From SR-FBR-E99 sp963732365 (GTDB lineage: Bacteria > Bacteroidota > Bacteroidia > Bacteroidales > VadinHA17), in assembly GCA_963732365.1 (NCBI GenBank), contig CAVSZC010000007.1, positions 248,001 to 312,000 on the forward strand: a stretch of 64,000 nt of DNA, in the 5' to 3' direction. Shown here one piece after another: positions 40,595-49,851 of this stretch. The number at the start of each line of letters is the position of its first letter. Within the stretch, counting starts at the first letter, position 1. The notes beneath the pieces were generated by a model. It made no database searches, was not told where the DNA came from, and was given only the letters and a program-made list of their open reading frames with translations. Position numbers and translations under genes: made by a program.

Positions 40595-41574
40595 ACACTA
40601 TCAACAGAATAAAGTCGTTGTTCTACCCGGAACAGTACCAGGGATGGGGGAGAAAAAGAAAATACTTTGAAGGATGGTACTTCAAGGTGCTGAACCGTGA
40701 AAGAACCAGGGCCTTTGCATTTATTCCGGGTATTGCCATGGACCTGAACGGCAGAAAGCATGCTTTTGTCCAGGTACTTGACGGGATTCAAAAGAAATCG
40801 CAGTACCATACTTATGATGCTTCACTCTTCGTTCCCTCTCCCGGCAAATTTGAACTCACCATCGGTCCGAACCGCTTCTCTTCAACGGGCTTGACCCTGG
40901 ACCTGCCGGGAATAAAAGGATCACTCCGGTTCAGTGACATGGTTCCGTGGCCCGGCAAATGGTACTCACCCGGAATAATGGGGCCTTATACCTTCGCCCC
41001 GTTCATGGAGTGCAATCACGGTATCGTCAGCATGGACCATGCTGTTGAAGGCTCACTTGAGATAGATGCCGAAATGGCTGACTTCTCAGGTGGCAGAGGG
41101 TACACTGAAAAAGACTGGGGACATTCATTCCCGTCGGCATACGTATGGATACAGTCAAACCACTTTGAGAGCGAGAATATCTCATTCAAGGCATCGGTGG
41201 CCCGGATACCCTGGCTGACTGGCTCCTTCACCGGTTTCATAACAGGGTTGTGGTACGACAGGAGGCTTTATTCATTTACCACCTACAACAGGTCATCTCT
41301 TAAAAGGCTTATTATAAATCCTTCATATGCCGAGATCGAATTTGATAACCCTTCATGGAATCTTGTATTGAAGTCTTATACCGACAGGCCGACGCCTCTG
41401 GCATCGCCTGTAAGGGGATTCATGGAAGGACGGATTGATGAGAGCATGACCTCCGAGGTCGACCTGCAGCTGAGAGACAAGAAAAATGGCAGGCTCATCT
41501 TCAGCGGCAAGGGGAAAAATGCCTGCATCGAAATCTCAGGTCCAACTGAGACGCTGATACCACGCCAAGATTAG
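40591..41574 (+). CDS. tocopherol-cyclase-like protein
   Basis: A 327-aa soluble protein resembling the tocopherol cyclase family (plant VTE1 and bacterial homologues). N-terminal signature QGWGRKRKYFEGWYFKVLN with AFAFIPGIAMD, then the central EKDWGHSFPSAYVWIQSNHF near residue 170-190, which is the most conserved part of the family. Bacteroidota are not known to make tocopherol, so the true activity is unknown; a lipocalin-like or quinone-cyclising role is possible. It is translationally coupled (ATGA overlap) to the photolyase gene, which suggests a shared light or oxidative stress response. No signal peptide. Confidence 0.82.
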   Translation: MNTINRIKSLFYPEQYQGWGRKRKYFEGWYFKVLNRERTRAFAFIPGIAMDLNGRKHAFVQVLDGIQKKSQYHTYDASLFVPSPGKFELTIGPNRFSSTGLTLDLPGIKGSLRFSDMVPWPGKWYSPGIMGPYTFAPFMECNHGIVSMDHAVEGSLEIDAEMADFSGGRGYTEKDWGHSFPSAYVWIQSNHFESENISFKASVARIPWLTGSFTGFITGLWYDRRLYSFTTYNRSSLKRLIINPSYAEIEFDNPSWNLVLKSYTDRPTPLASPVRGFMEGRIDESMTSEVDLQLRDKKNGRLIFSGKGKNACIEISGPTETLIPRQD

Positions 41575-41655
41575 GCCCCTGTCCCCTTTCATCCTATAAC
41601 ATCTTTTAACTACTATCTTTTGGAATATCATCGTCCGGGAGGTTAATTTGCATTC

Positions 41656-42948
41656 ATGAACCCTCTGACCTCAACCAGAATGATCCGGCTTACCCTCCTG
41701 CTTTTTGCCGGATGCTTTTCCCTGGCAGTATCTGCTCAGGACCAGCAAGAGAAAAATGACAGCATTAGGAAAGATGCCCCTAACATCTTTATTGACTGCA
41801 GGGGTTGCGACATGAATTTTACACGGCAGGAGATACCATGGATAAATTATGTGAGGGATGTCAGGGAGGCCGACGTTTATGTCCTGGTGACCAGCCAGAA
41901 TACCGGAAGCGGAGGAAACATGTACACTTATAAGTTCCAGGGGCTTGGCCGTTTCAGTGGAATGAATGATACCCTATCCTACTCGAGCAACCCTGACGAA
42001 ACAAGCTCCGTGATCAGGACACACCGGACGAACCTGCTGAAGGCCGGACTGATAAGGTATGCTGCAAGGACACCGATACTGGATGAACTTGACATATCAC
42101 ACAACGGTAACTTTGATGAGGAGGAGGTCGAAGATAAATGGAGGAATTGGGTATTCGCACTTGAAACAAACCCGCGGTTCAATGCAGAAGAATCTTATAA
42201 GAGGCTTCAGTTTAACAACTCGGTCAACATTTCGAAAGTCACTCCCGACATCAAAATCGAAGTTGAGGTAGACTACAGCTACAACAGACAGAGGTTCATT
42301 GATGAGGACGAAGATACTACGTACATACGGAGTTCAAGAAGCATAGACAATCTGATAGTGAAGAGTCTGGGTGAGCACTGGTCGTATGGATTGAGATGGG
42401 ACCTGGGATCATCGTCGTCACAGAACTACGACTTCAATAATATGTTCCTTCCCTCTCTTGAATACAACCTGTTTCCATATTCAGAATCAACACACCGTCA
42501 GATGAGGTTCCTGTACAGTATCGGATACCAGTACAGCAATTACATTGATACAACAATTTATAATAAGACCTATGAGCATCTGTTTTTGCAGCAAATGCGT
42601 GTTGCATACCAGGTCCAGGAAAAATGGGGATCGGTAAATCTCTCAATGCTTTACTCAGGCTATCTGCATGACCTTTCAAAGACTTCTGTTGAGCTCTATG
42701 CATCTGTCAGGATAAGGATCGTCAAGGGCCTTTCGCTTTCCGTCAACGGTGGCGGAGGTTACATAAATGATCAGCTGGCACTGAGGAAGGGAGAACTTTC
42801 CGAAGCGGAAAGACTCCTGAGGCTTAAGGAACAGGCTACAAGCTACAGTCTGCAGGGAGGGGTTAGCCTTACATATACCTTTGGATCTATATACAATAAC
42901 GTTGTCAACCCCAGGTTCGGCAACGGCGGCGGCGGCGGCTTTGACTGA
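41656..42948 (+). CDS. exported outer-membrane-type beta-barrel protein, unknown function
   Basis: A 430-aa protein with a signal peptide (to about residue 27, AVSAQ). A conserved segment follows: NIFIDCRGCDMNFTRQEIPW, VNYVRDVREADVYVLVT-like text (INYVRDVREADVYVLVTSQ) and TGSGGNMYTYKFQGLG. The latter half has alternating beta patterns (RQMRFLYSIGYQYSNYID, KWGSVNLSMLYSGYLHDL, LSLSVNGGGGYIND) typical of an outer-membrane barrel, ending in a Gly/Phe tail. I recall the CRGCD/TGSGG pattern from conserved uncharacterised Bacteroidota proteins, without a known role. It stands alone between the tocopherol-cyclase-like gene and purL. Confidence 0.72.
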   Translation: MNPLTSTRMIRLTLLLFAGCFSLAVSAQDQQEKNDSIRKDAPNIFIDCRGCDMNFTRQEIPWINYVRDVREADVYVLVTSQNTGSGGNMYTYKFQGLGRFSGMNDTLSYSSNPDETSSVIRTHRTNLLKAGLIRYAARTPILDELDISHNGNFDEEEVEDKWRNWVFALETNPRFNAEESYKRLQFNNSVNISKVTPDIKIEVEVDYSYNRQRFIDEDEDTTYIRSSRSIDNLIVKSLGEHWSYGLRWDLGSSSSQNYDFNNMFLPSLEYNLFPYSESTHRQMRFLYSIGYQYSNYIDTTIYNKTYEHLFLQQMRVAYQVQEKWGSVNLSMLYSGYLHDLSKTSVELYASVRIRIVKGLSLSVNGGGGYINDQLALRKGELSEAERLLRLKEQATSYSLQGGVSLTYTFGSIYNNVVNPRFGNGGGGGFD

Positions 42949-43085
42949 TGCTGTATCCGGTGCCCTGTTTATGCCCTGGTTGATATTTCATCGCATCAGC
43001 CATAATTACTATATTTGACAGATCAGAGACAAAATAACGCCTATAGCGCTATTTAGTTCTTTATCACCTAATTACATTCGCCAGC

Positions 43086-46000
43086 ATGATTCTCTTCTTT
43101 AAAACTTCAGCCGGAAAAATAATAGCCCTCAGCACTGTCAGGGAGCTCACACCGGATGAGCTGAGCAGACTCTCATGGCTCTTCGGCAATGCAACGCGGG
43201 TTGATGACAGCACTGTGCCGGGAACCTTTATCGGGCCAAGACGCGAGATGGTAACTCCGTGGAGTACCAACGCCGTTGAGATCACCCAGAATATGGCACT
43301 GAATGGAATCCTCCGCATTGAGGAATTCTTTCCATCAGGAGATGAGAACCCCACTCATGACCCCATGCTTCAGCGTGTTTATCATGGGCTTGACCAGGAT
43401 ATCTTCACCATAAGGCATGAGCCTGAGCAGGTCACACTGATAGAGGATATTGCATCATACAATGAGAAGGAAGGGCTGGCCCTCAGCAGTGAAGAGGTGG
43501 CTTACCTTGAGAACCTTAGCCGGCATATAGGAAGGGTGCTGACTGACAGCGAAGTATTCGGGTTCTCACAGGTCAACTCGGAACACTGCAGGCATAAGAT
43601 TTTCAATGGCACATTTGTAATAGACGGTGTTGAACATCAGTCTTCGCTGTTCAGTCTGATAAAGCGAACCACAGAACTGAATCCAAACCATGTTGTCTCG
43701 GCATACAAAGACAACTGTGCTTTCGTAGAGGGTCCGGTGGTGGAGCAGTTTGCTCCCCTGTCACATGATAAACCTGACTTTTTTGCTGTAACGAAGTTCG
43801 AATCGGTCCTGTCGCTTAAGGCAGAGACTCATAATTTCCCCACAACCGTTGAGCCTTTCAACGGGGCATCGACAGGGACGGGCGGTGAGATACGCGACCG
43901 CATTGCCGGGGGCAAAGGCTCGCTTCCCATTGCCGGCACTGCCGTCTACATGACTTCGTACCCCCGGCCAGACGGACCGAGGGAGTGGGAGAAAGGCACA
44001 GAGCCGCGCCAGTGGCTCTACCAGACACCTGAAGAGATCCTTATCAAAGCCTCCAACGGGGCAAGCGACTTCGGCAACAAATTCGGTCAGCCCCTTATCT
44101 GCGGATCACTGTTCACCTTTGAGCACTTTGAGGAGATGAGACGGTATGGATTCGACAAGGTGATAATGCTTGCCGGCGGCATAGGTCTGGGGAAGAAGAA
44201 GGACAGTGCAAAGGATGTCCCTGAGAAGGGTGATGTTATCGTTCTTCTCGGAGGAGACAATTACAGGATAGGGATGGGTGGAGGAGCCGTCTCTTCCGTT
44301 GACACCGGAGCATATGAAAGCGCCATAGAGCTTAATGCCGTACAGAGAGCCAACCCTGAGATGCAGAAGAGGGTTTACAACGCACTCAGGGCAATGACTG
44401 AGAGTGATCATAACCCTGTCATTTCGTTACATGATCACGGCGCAGGGGGTCACCTGAACTGTCTCTCCGAGCTTGTCGAGGCAACGGGAGGCATGATAGA
44501 TATCAGCAAACTGCCTGTCGGTGATCCCACCCTTTCAGCAAGAGAGATCATCGGAAACGAGTCCCAGGAAAGGATGGGGCTGGTGATGAGGAAGGATGAT
44601 GTCGGTAACCTGAAGGCTGTGGCAGAACGCGAACGGGCTCCCATATATGTGATTGGCGAGGTAACAGGGGACCATCAGTTTACGTTTTACAACCCGGCCT
44701 CCGGCGAAAAGCCTATCGACCTTCAGTTAAGCGATTTCTTCGGCAAGCCTCCGCGGACTGTCATGCGCGACAGCTCCGTCAGGCAAGGCTACCGTGAGCC
44801 AGAGTACGACCCCACTGACCCTGAGCGTTACCTGGGCGCGGTACTGCAGCTGGAGGAGGTGGCGTGCAAGGACTGGCTGACGAATAAGGTGGACCGATCG
44901 GTTACGGGAAGGATAGCCAAACAGCAGTGTGCTGGAGAGCTTCAGCTCCCGCTCAATAACCTGGGGGTTATTGCACTTGACTACAGGGGTGTTGCAGGGA
45001 TGGCCACGGCCCTCGGTCACGCTCCGGCGGCAGGGCTTGTAAATGCCGCTGCCGGATCGGTGCTGTCAATAGCCGAAGCACTTACAAATATTGTCTGGGC
45101 ACCTCTTGCCGACGGACTCAGAAGCGTATCGCTCTCAGCCAACTGGATGTGGCCGTGCCGAAACCAGGGTGAAGATGCCAGGCTGTACGAGGCAGTGCAG
45201 GCTGCCAGCGACTTCGCCGTTGCCCTGGGGGTAAACATCCCTACAGGAAAGGACAGCCTCTCAATGACACAGAAGTACCGTGACGGAATGGTAATGAGTC
45301 CGGGAACAGTGATAATAACGTCAGCCGCGCAGGTATCTGACATTCGTGATGTAGTTGAACCAGTGATAAGGAATGATGCCTCAACGACACTCTTCTTCAT
45401 CGACATGAGCGGCATGAGGCCTGCGCTGGGCGGCAGTGCGCTGGGCCAGACACTTAACCGCCTCGGGAAAGAAGCACCAACGGTGTCAGACCCTGGTTAT
45501 TTTGCAGCGGCATTCGGTGCCCTGCAGCAGCTCATCAAAGAGAGGAAGATCATTGCAGGCCACGATATATCTGCAGGAGGTATGATAACTGCCTTGCTTG
45601 AGATGTGCTTTGCCAACAGGGAGGGGGGACTGACCGTTAACATAACTGAAATGGATGAGAGTGACACGGTCAGGGTGCTCTTCAGCCAGAACCCCGGAGT
45701 GCTGATACAGGTAAGCGACGAGGCAGCGACAGAGGAGTTTCTCCTGGAACGCGGCATACGCTTCTTCGCCATCGGCCATCCGGTGAGGGAGAGAAAAATA
45801 TTTTTAAGGAACGGTCAGTCAGATTTCACCTTTGACATTGATCATTACCGTTCACTGTGGTATCGCAGCTCATACCTTCTTGACCGCAGACAGAGCGGCA
45901 CCAGGCTGGCAAAGGAGAGGCTCGATAACCACGGCAACAGAGCGGTCAGATTCAGTGTTAACCATTTCAGGGGAACGTTCAGCTCATTCGGCATCACCCC

Positions 46001-46784
46001 TGACCGCAATGAGATATCAGGCATCAGGGCCGCCATCATACGCGAGAAGGGAGTCAACGGAGACAGGGAGATGGCATACGCCTTATGGCTCGCAGGATTT
46101 GATGTGAAGGATGTCCATATGACTGACCTCATCTCAGGCCGTGAGACCCTTGAGGATGTCAGCATGATCGTCTTCGTTGGCGGATTCTCCAATTCCGATG
46201 TGCTTGGGTCAGCCAGGGGATGGGCAGGTGCATTCAGGTACAACGAGAAAGCAGGTAGAGCACTCGAAAACTTCTACAAAAGGGATGATACCCTGTCTCT
46301 GGGAGTATGCAACGGCTGCCAGCTGATGGCAGAACTGGGTCTTATAGTGGCTGAGCATAAGGAGATGCCTCGGCTTGAACATAATACCTCGAATAAATTC
46401 GAGTCTGACTTCCTGGGGGTGAGAATATTGCAGACCAACTCCGTCATGCTTTCAGACCTTGCGGGGATGGAACTGGGAATCTGGGTGGCACACGGCGAGG
46501 GACGCTTTATGTTCCCTTACCGGGAAGAGGAATACAACATTACGATTAAATACGCCGGAAGTAATTATCCGGCCAATCCGAACGGGTCGATGTATGATAC
46601 TGCAGGCATTTGTTCTGCCGACGGACGTCACCTGGCAATGATGCCTCACCTTGAGAGGGCATTTTTCACATGGCAATGCGCTTATTATCCTGATGAGAGG
46701 AAAAATGATGATGCCACACCGTGGATAAAAGCATTTATCAGCGCCAGAAAATGGGTGGAAAATAAGGCAGTAGTGAAGAATTAA
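43086..46784 (+). CDS. purL: phosphoribosylformylglycinamidine synthase (single-chain PurL)
   Basis: Fourth step of purine synthesis: FGAR + glutamine + ATP to FGAM. The 1232-aa chain is the large fused type, with an N-terminal PurS-like part (1-150), a linker with SEVFGFSQVNSEHCRHKIFNG, two AIR-synthase-like ATP domains (KAETHNFPTTVEPFNGASTG, GDVIVLLGGDNYRIGMGGGA; then GLVNAAAGSVLSIAEAL, IPTGKDSLSM, GHDISAGGMITALLEM), and a C-terminal glutaminase with Cys in LGVCNGCQLMAELG and HGEGRFMF. Full length, no defects seen. It stands alone, and its 3' end is followed by short tandem repeats (46777-46919). Confidence 0.96.
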   Translation: MILFFKTSAGKIIALSTVRELTPDELSRLSWLFGNATRVDDSTVPGTFIGPRREMVTPWSTNAVEITQNMALNGILRIEEFFPSGDENPTHDPMLQRVYHGLDQDIFTIRHEPEQVTLIEDIASYNEKEGLALSSEEVAYLENLSRHIGRVLTDSEVFGFSQVNSEHCRHKIFNGTFVIDGVEHQSSLFSLIKRTTELNPNHVVSAYKDNCAFVEGPVVEQFAPLSHDKPDFFAVTKFESVLSLKAETHNFPTTVEPFNGASTGTGGEIRDRIAGGKGSLPIAGTAVYMTSYPRPDGPREWEKGTEPRQWLYQTPEEILIKASNGASDFGNKFGQPLICGSLFTFEHFEEMRRYGFDKVIMLAGGIGLGKKKDSAKDVPEKGDVIVLLGGDNYRIGMGGGAVSSVDTGAYESAIELNAVQRANPEMQKRVYNALRAMTESDHNPVISLHDHGAGGHLNCLSELVEATGGMIDISKLPVGDPTLSAREIIGNESQERMGLVMRKDDVGNLKAVAERERAPIYVIGEVTGDHQFTFYNPASGEKPIDLQLSDFFGKPPRTVMRDSSVRQGYREPEYDPTDPERYLGAVLQLEEVACKDWLTNKVDRSVTGRIAKQQCAGELQLPLNNLGVIALDYRGVAGMATALGHAPAAGLVNAAAGSVLSIAEALTNIVWAPLADGLRSVSLSANWMWPCRNQGEDARLYEAVQAASDFAVALGVNIPTGKDSLSMTQKYRDGMVMSPGTVIITSAAQVSDIRDVVEPVIRNDASTTLFFIDMSGMRPALGGSALGQTLNRLGKEAPTVSDPGYFAAAFGALQQLIKERKIIAGHDISAGGMITALLEMCFANREGGLTVNITEMDESDTVRVLFSQNPGVLIQVSDEAATEEFLLERGIRFFAIGHPVRERKIFLRNGQSDFTFDIDHYRSLWYRSSYLLDRRQSGTRLAKERLDNHGNRAVRFSVNHFRGTFSSFGITPDRNEISGIRAAIIREKGVNGDREMAYALWLAGFDVKDVHMTDLISGRETLEDVSMIVFVGGFSNSDVLGSARGWAGAFRYNEKAGRALENFYKRDDTLSLGVCNGCQLMAELGLIVAEHKEMPRLEHNTSNKFESDFLGVRILQTNSVMLSDLAGMELGIWVAHGEGRFMFPYREEEYNITIKYAGSNYPANPNGSMYDTAGICSADGRHLAMMPHLERAFFTWQCAYYPDERKNDDATPWIKAFISARKWVENKAVVKN

Positions 46785-46919
46785 GAATTAAGAATTAAGA
46801 ATTGATAAGGAGGTTGTTATGGCTTGGGACTGCAAGACTGCAAGACCGCAAGACTGCAAGACTGCAGACCTTCAGACTTTCGACTTTACGGACTTTCGAC
46901 TTTACGGACTTTCGACTTC
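46777..46919. repeat. cluster of short tandem repeats
   Basis: Three successive arrays fill the gap after purL: about four copies of the heptamer AAGAATT (46777-46803), five copies of the octamer GACTGCAA with one C variant (46828-46866), and about two and a half copies of the 17-mer GACTTTCGACTTTACG with flanking base (46875-46919). The last array reaches into the end of the downstream minus-strand gene. Replication slippage is the likely origin. Confidence 0.85.
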
Positions 46920-47472
46920 AGTTCACCATCGGCTTTAATATCAGAGAGTTGATAAGCGTATGTTTATCAACAGTCAGTGCTGCCGGATCAGACGGCAGAC
47001 GCATAACCCTGTCACTTATTACCTGTACCTGGTATTCACCGGGCTTGCTGAAAAAGACCGAACCCATATGGGAGTCTGCCCTGTACCAGGGCGAATGCAC
47101 ACTCTTGTCATCGATGACTATTTCATCTCCTACAGGCTTCTTTTCAATTCTTGCATCGCCGGCAGTGATAGTGACATTCTCAGCAAAAAGAAGATGAGAG
47201 GTATCACATGTCAGGCTCGATAGCCATACATCATATCTGCCCGGTTTGTTAACCTTGAATTGCCACTCGGCTGTATTATGCTGGGGATTTGAATCTACCT
47301 GTATGAGGTCAGCATCTTTTATTAAAAGTGTCACACCGCCTTCGTAACCGAAAGGCTTGTCATTTTTGCCCGTATTCCTGTCCGAGGCTACTCCATTTTC
47401 CTTGCAGGAGGTGCCGGCCAGAAGTACTGTAACAGCAACCAATCCTATTTTTCTCACAATATCTTTCATCAC
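46918..47472 (-). CDS. small carbohydrate-binding-like lipoprotein, unknown function
   Basis: A 184-aa lipoprotein: signal with lipobox LAGTSC, Cys near residue 23. The rest is predicted beta-sandwich with a pattern resembling carbohydrate-binding-module-like domains: AEWQFKVNKPGRYDVWLSSL, ITAGDARIEKKPVG, GSVFFSKPGEYQVQVISD, and a final INSLILKP strand. Such domains often accompany glycan-active enzymes, but here the gene stands alone between purL and the Hdr-like operon. The stop codon region is part of a tandem repeat array, so the C-terminus may vary between strains. No enzyme motif is seen. Confidence 0.65.
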   Translation of the reverse strand: MMKDIVRKIGLVAVTVLLAGTSCKENGVASDRNTGKNDKPFGYEGGVTLLIKDADLIQVDSNPQHNTAEWQFKVNKPGRYDVWLSSLTCDTSHLLFAENVTITAGDARIEKKPVGDEIVIDDKSVHSPWYRADSHMGSVFFSKPGEYQVQVISDRVMRLPSDPAALTVDKHTLINSLILKPMVN

Positions 47473-47606
47473 TGGAATTAATTAAACAGCTTACTAACGT
47501 CAAAAATCGTTCCAGAGTATAAAAAAAACGATGGCCGCAAAGTAAACTCAAATAAATGAGTAATAAAGGACCGAAGTATCAATTATTTAACTCCGGGAAA
47601 AAGTTT

Positions 47607-49502
47607 TCAACCGTTAGCATAAGCTCTTACGAGAGTCCTTTTCGTTCTGACCCTTGCCCTGGCTTTTGGTTCGGGCAGTGCAGCGGCGACAAGTTCAGCT
47701 ATGTCTGCCACCTTTGTCTCCGTTGCCTGGCCAAGTGTCTTTTTGCAGAGGGGGCATGCCGTTATGAGCTCATCTGGGGCTGATGAGGTGAGTATTTTTG
47801 CAGCGTCTGCAGCTATCACGGCTCGCTTGGCTGAGGAGAGTGTGAGGTTCCCGAGGCTGCCTCCGCAGCAGAGAGACATTGACCCCTCCTGGGTTGCAGG
47901 TTGAAGATCGGCCACGTAGCTTATCACCTCTCTTGGCTCATCGTAAATCCCTGATCCGCGACCGAGCTCGCAGGGGTCATGATAGACAACCTTCCGGTGA
48001 AGATAGCCGAGGCGCAATGACCCCTCCTCAATAAGGTGGTTGATAAACTCCGAGTGATGCATGACGCGGGTATCGAGGTAGTAGCTCTCATTGAATATCT
48101 TGTAACAAATAGGGCACGAAGTAACAAGGATGCCCGCTCCTGACCGCCAGATGATATCAGAGTTATAGTTTATCAGTTCCCTTGCCTCCCTGTCCCTGCC
48201 AGCCAGCATAAGCGGCCTGCCGCAACAGACGCCGCCGTTCTCATCCATGAAATGGTACCTGACGCCGGCGCTGTCCATGATCTTCTTCATGGCAATGATC
48301 ACCGACGGAGTAAGGTGGGTCATGCATCCTGCAAAGAAGATGACATCCGCTTTTACGGGTTCGTTTCTTACAAGATAGTCATAAGACTGGGTCGGTTCTT
48401 TCTCAACCGGAGCCTTCTTCCCGTTCAGTCCATAGCCGTCAATGAATCTCATCGGTTTGAATTCTCTCTCACCCTGTCTCCTCTCAATCATGCGCATCGG
48501 CCCCAGCTCGATACCCACCGGACATACCTCCTCACAGCGACCGCACATGAGGCAGTTGGCTGTAATGGCAGCAATATCCTTCCCGTTTCTGAGACCCTTG
48601 ACAAAGTAGGCAGACTGTATGTCATTTATCCCGGCAGCATAGCTCATCTGGCATATGCTGATGCACACACCGCATGATGAACAGGCATGTGTCTGCACTT
48701 CGGTCATTGATGAGGGTTTGTCACCAGTCCTGATCCCCGAATTGCGCATGAAGATAAGCAGGAGCTCAACGGGGATATGAAAGTAGCGTGAGACCGGCAG
48801 AAGAATGAAAAAGGTTCCGAGGGATAGTGAGTAGAGCCACCAGAACCAGGGAGCCAACTCTGCTACGGGGAGGAATGATGCCAGTTCTGCACCGAGGTTG
48901 CCGGTGAGGAAACTTCCGCTGGCGTGCGCTCCCGAAGTGAGGCTCTCGGCAAGCAGCCGTGCCGGGAAAATCATCCACAGGCTAAGCAGTGCTATCCTGT
49001 CAGTCCATGTATGTTTTGTCGTTTTCTTCATCCCCATGAGCCCTGGAATAAATCTCTTTATCATAGCCAGGAGAAGTCCCGAGAGGATGAAAGCAAGAAG
49101 AAGATCCATCCAGAACCCGAATACCTTCGGCAGTCCTGCTGCCCCGTGGTCAGGATTGAAATAGCGAAAGAAGATGGCGTGTGAAGGGGGGTTCAGGTGC
49201 TTCTCACCGAAGAAGTCAGCCTCTATTGTGCCGAACACTATCAGAAGAAACCATCCGAACGCCAGACTCATGTGCATATATCCCAGCACAGGGTTTCTCA
49301 TGAATATCTTCCTGTGGAGGAGGCTCTCCATGAATATCTCCTTCAGGCTCTGCATGAACGGCATTCCGAAGAAACCCCTCTGCAGGCGCAGCTTGTCGGA
49401 GCGTGACAGCTGGCGGAACCAGATGGTGCTGCGCACCACGCTGTATATCAGGATGAAGTATAATCCGATGTTAAACGGTATGACGAATAGATCAGAGCTC
49501 AT
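47607..49502 (-). CDS. membrane-anchored HdrD-like Fe-S/CCG electron-transfer subunit
   Basis: A 631-aa integral membrane iron-sulfur protein. The N-terminal 270 residues hold about five or six transmembrane helices with histidines (MHMSLAFGWFLLIVFGTIEADFF, SRYFHIPVELLLIFMR), resembling NarI/HdrE-type quinone-reactive domains. Then come two 4Fe-4S motifs (CSSCGVCISICQM, CLMCGRCEEVCPVG) and two CCG-type Cys motifs of heterodisulfide reductase (FFAGCMTHL...GVCCGRPL; HDPCELGRGSGIYDEP...MSLCCGGSLGN). It would pass electrons between the quinone pool and the soluble Hdr-like subunits encoded upstream. The frame opens with a TTG at 49511; the ATG at 49502 is preferred. Last gene of the five-gene operon, overlapping the previous gene by 11 bp. 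Confidence 0.85.
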   Translation of the reverse strand: MSSDLFVIPFNIGLYFILIYSVVRSTIWFRQLSRSDKLRLQRGFFGMPFMQSLKEIFMESLLHRKIFMRNPVLGYMHMSLAFGWFLLIVFGTIEADFFGEKHLNPPSHAIFFRYFNPDHGAAGLPKVFGFWMDLLLAFILSGLLLAMIKRFIPGLMGMKKTTKHTWTDRIALLSLWMIFPARLLAESLTSGAHASGSFLTGNLGAELASFLPVAELAPWFWWLYSLSLGTFFILLPVSRYFHIPVELLLIFMRNSGIRTGDKPSSMTEVQTHACSSCGVCISICQMSYAAGINDIQSAYFVKGLRNGKDIAAITANCLMCGRCEEVCPVGIELGPMRMIERRQGEREFKPMRFIDGYGLNGKKAPVEKEPTQSYDYLVRNEPVKADVIFFAGCMTHLTPSVIIAMKKIMDSAGVRYHFMDENGGVCCGRPLMLAGRDREARELINYNSDIIWRSGAGILVTSCPICYKIFNESYYLDTRVMHHSEFINHLIEEGSLRLGYLHRKVVYHDPCELGRGSGIYDEPREVISYVADLQPATQEGSMSLCCGGSLGNLTLSSAKRAVIAADAAKILTSSAPDELITACPLCKKTLGQATETKVADIAELVAAALPEPKARARVRTKRTLVRAYANG

Positions 49503-49851
49503 TCCTGTCAAGTTTTTTTATTGCTTCGGCAGCCAGAGACACTATATTACGGGTATTTACTCCGCGTGGGCATACAAGCAGGCATTTGCCGCACAGCATG
49601 CATCGTGTCACCTCTTCGCGCAGCGGTTCAATCTCTCCGCGACGGATAAAGGTGTTCATCCTCCTCAGATTAAAGGGGGCATGCTGGCCGGCAGTACAGG
49701 TGGCAGTGCAGCCTCCGCAGGCAAAGCACAGCCTGAAGCTGGGCTCGCGAAGGGTAACATAATCCCTCACCAGCCGGTCAGAGGCATCATAATCGATCAG
49801 CCTGCTACGGTTGACGGTGAACCCGAATTTATTACCCGCACTTCCGTTCAT
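49492..49851 (-). CDS. HdrC-like 4Fe-4S ferredoxin subunit
   Basis: A 119-aa soluble protein with two 4Fe-4S motifs: CFACGGCTATCTAG near residue 47 and CMLCGKCLLVCPRG near 85. It is the size and pattern of HdrC-like electron-transfer subunits that bridge flavin and CCG subunits. Translationally coupled at both ends: 4-bp overlap with the HdrA-like gene and 11-bp overlap with the membrane subunit. The electron path flavin to this ferredoxin to membrane subunit is inferred from order. Confidence 0.85.
   Translation of the reverse strand: MNGSAGNKFGFTVNRSRLIDYDASDRLVRDYVTLREPSFRLCFACGGCTATCTAGQHAPFNLRRMNTFIRRGEIEPLREEVTRCMLCGKCLLVCPRGVNTRNIVSLAAEAIKKLDRNEL

Noticed and set aside
46777..46919. 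CRISPR-like array
   Set aside because: Units are 7-17 bp and contiguous, with no unique spacers of constant length and no cas genes in the window.
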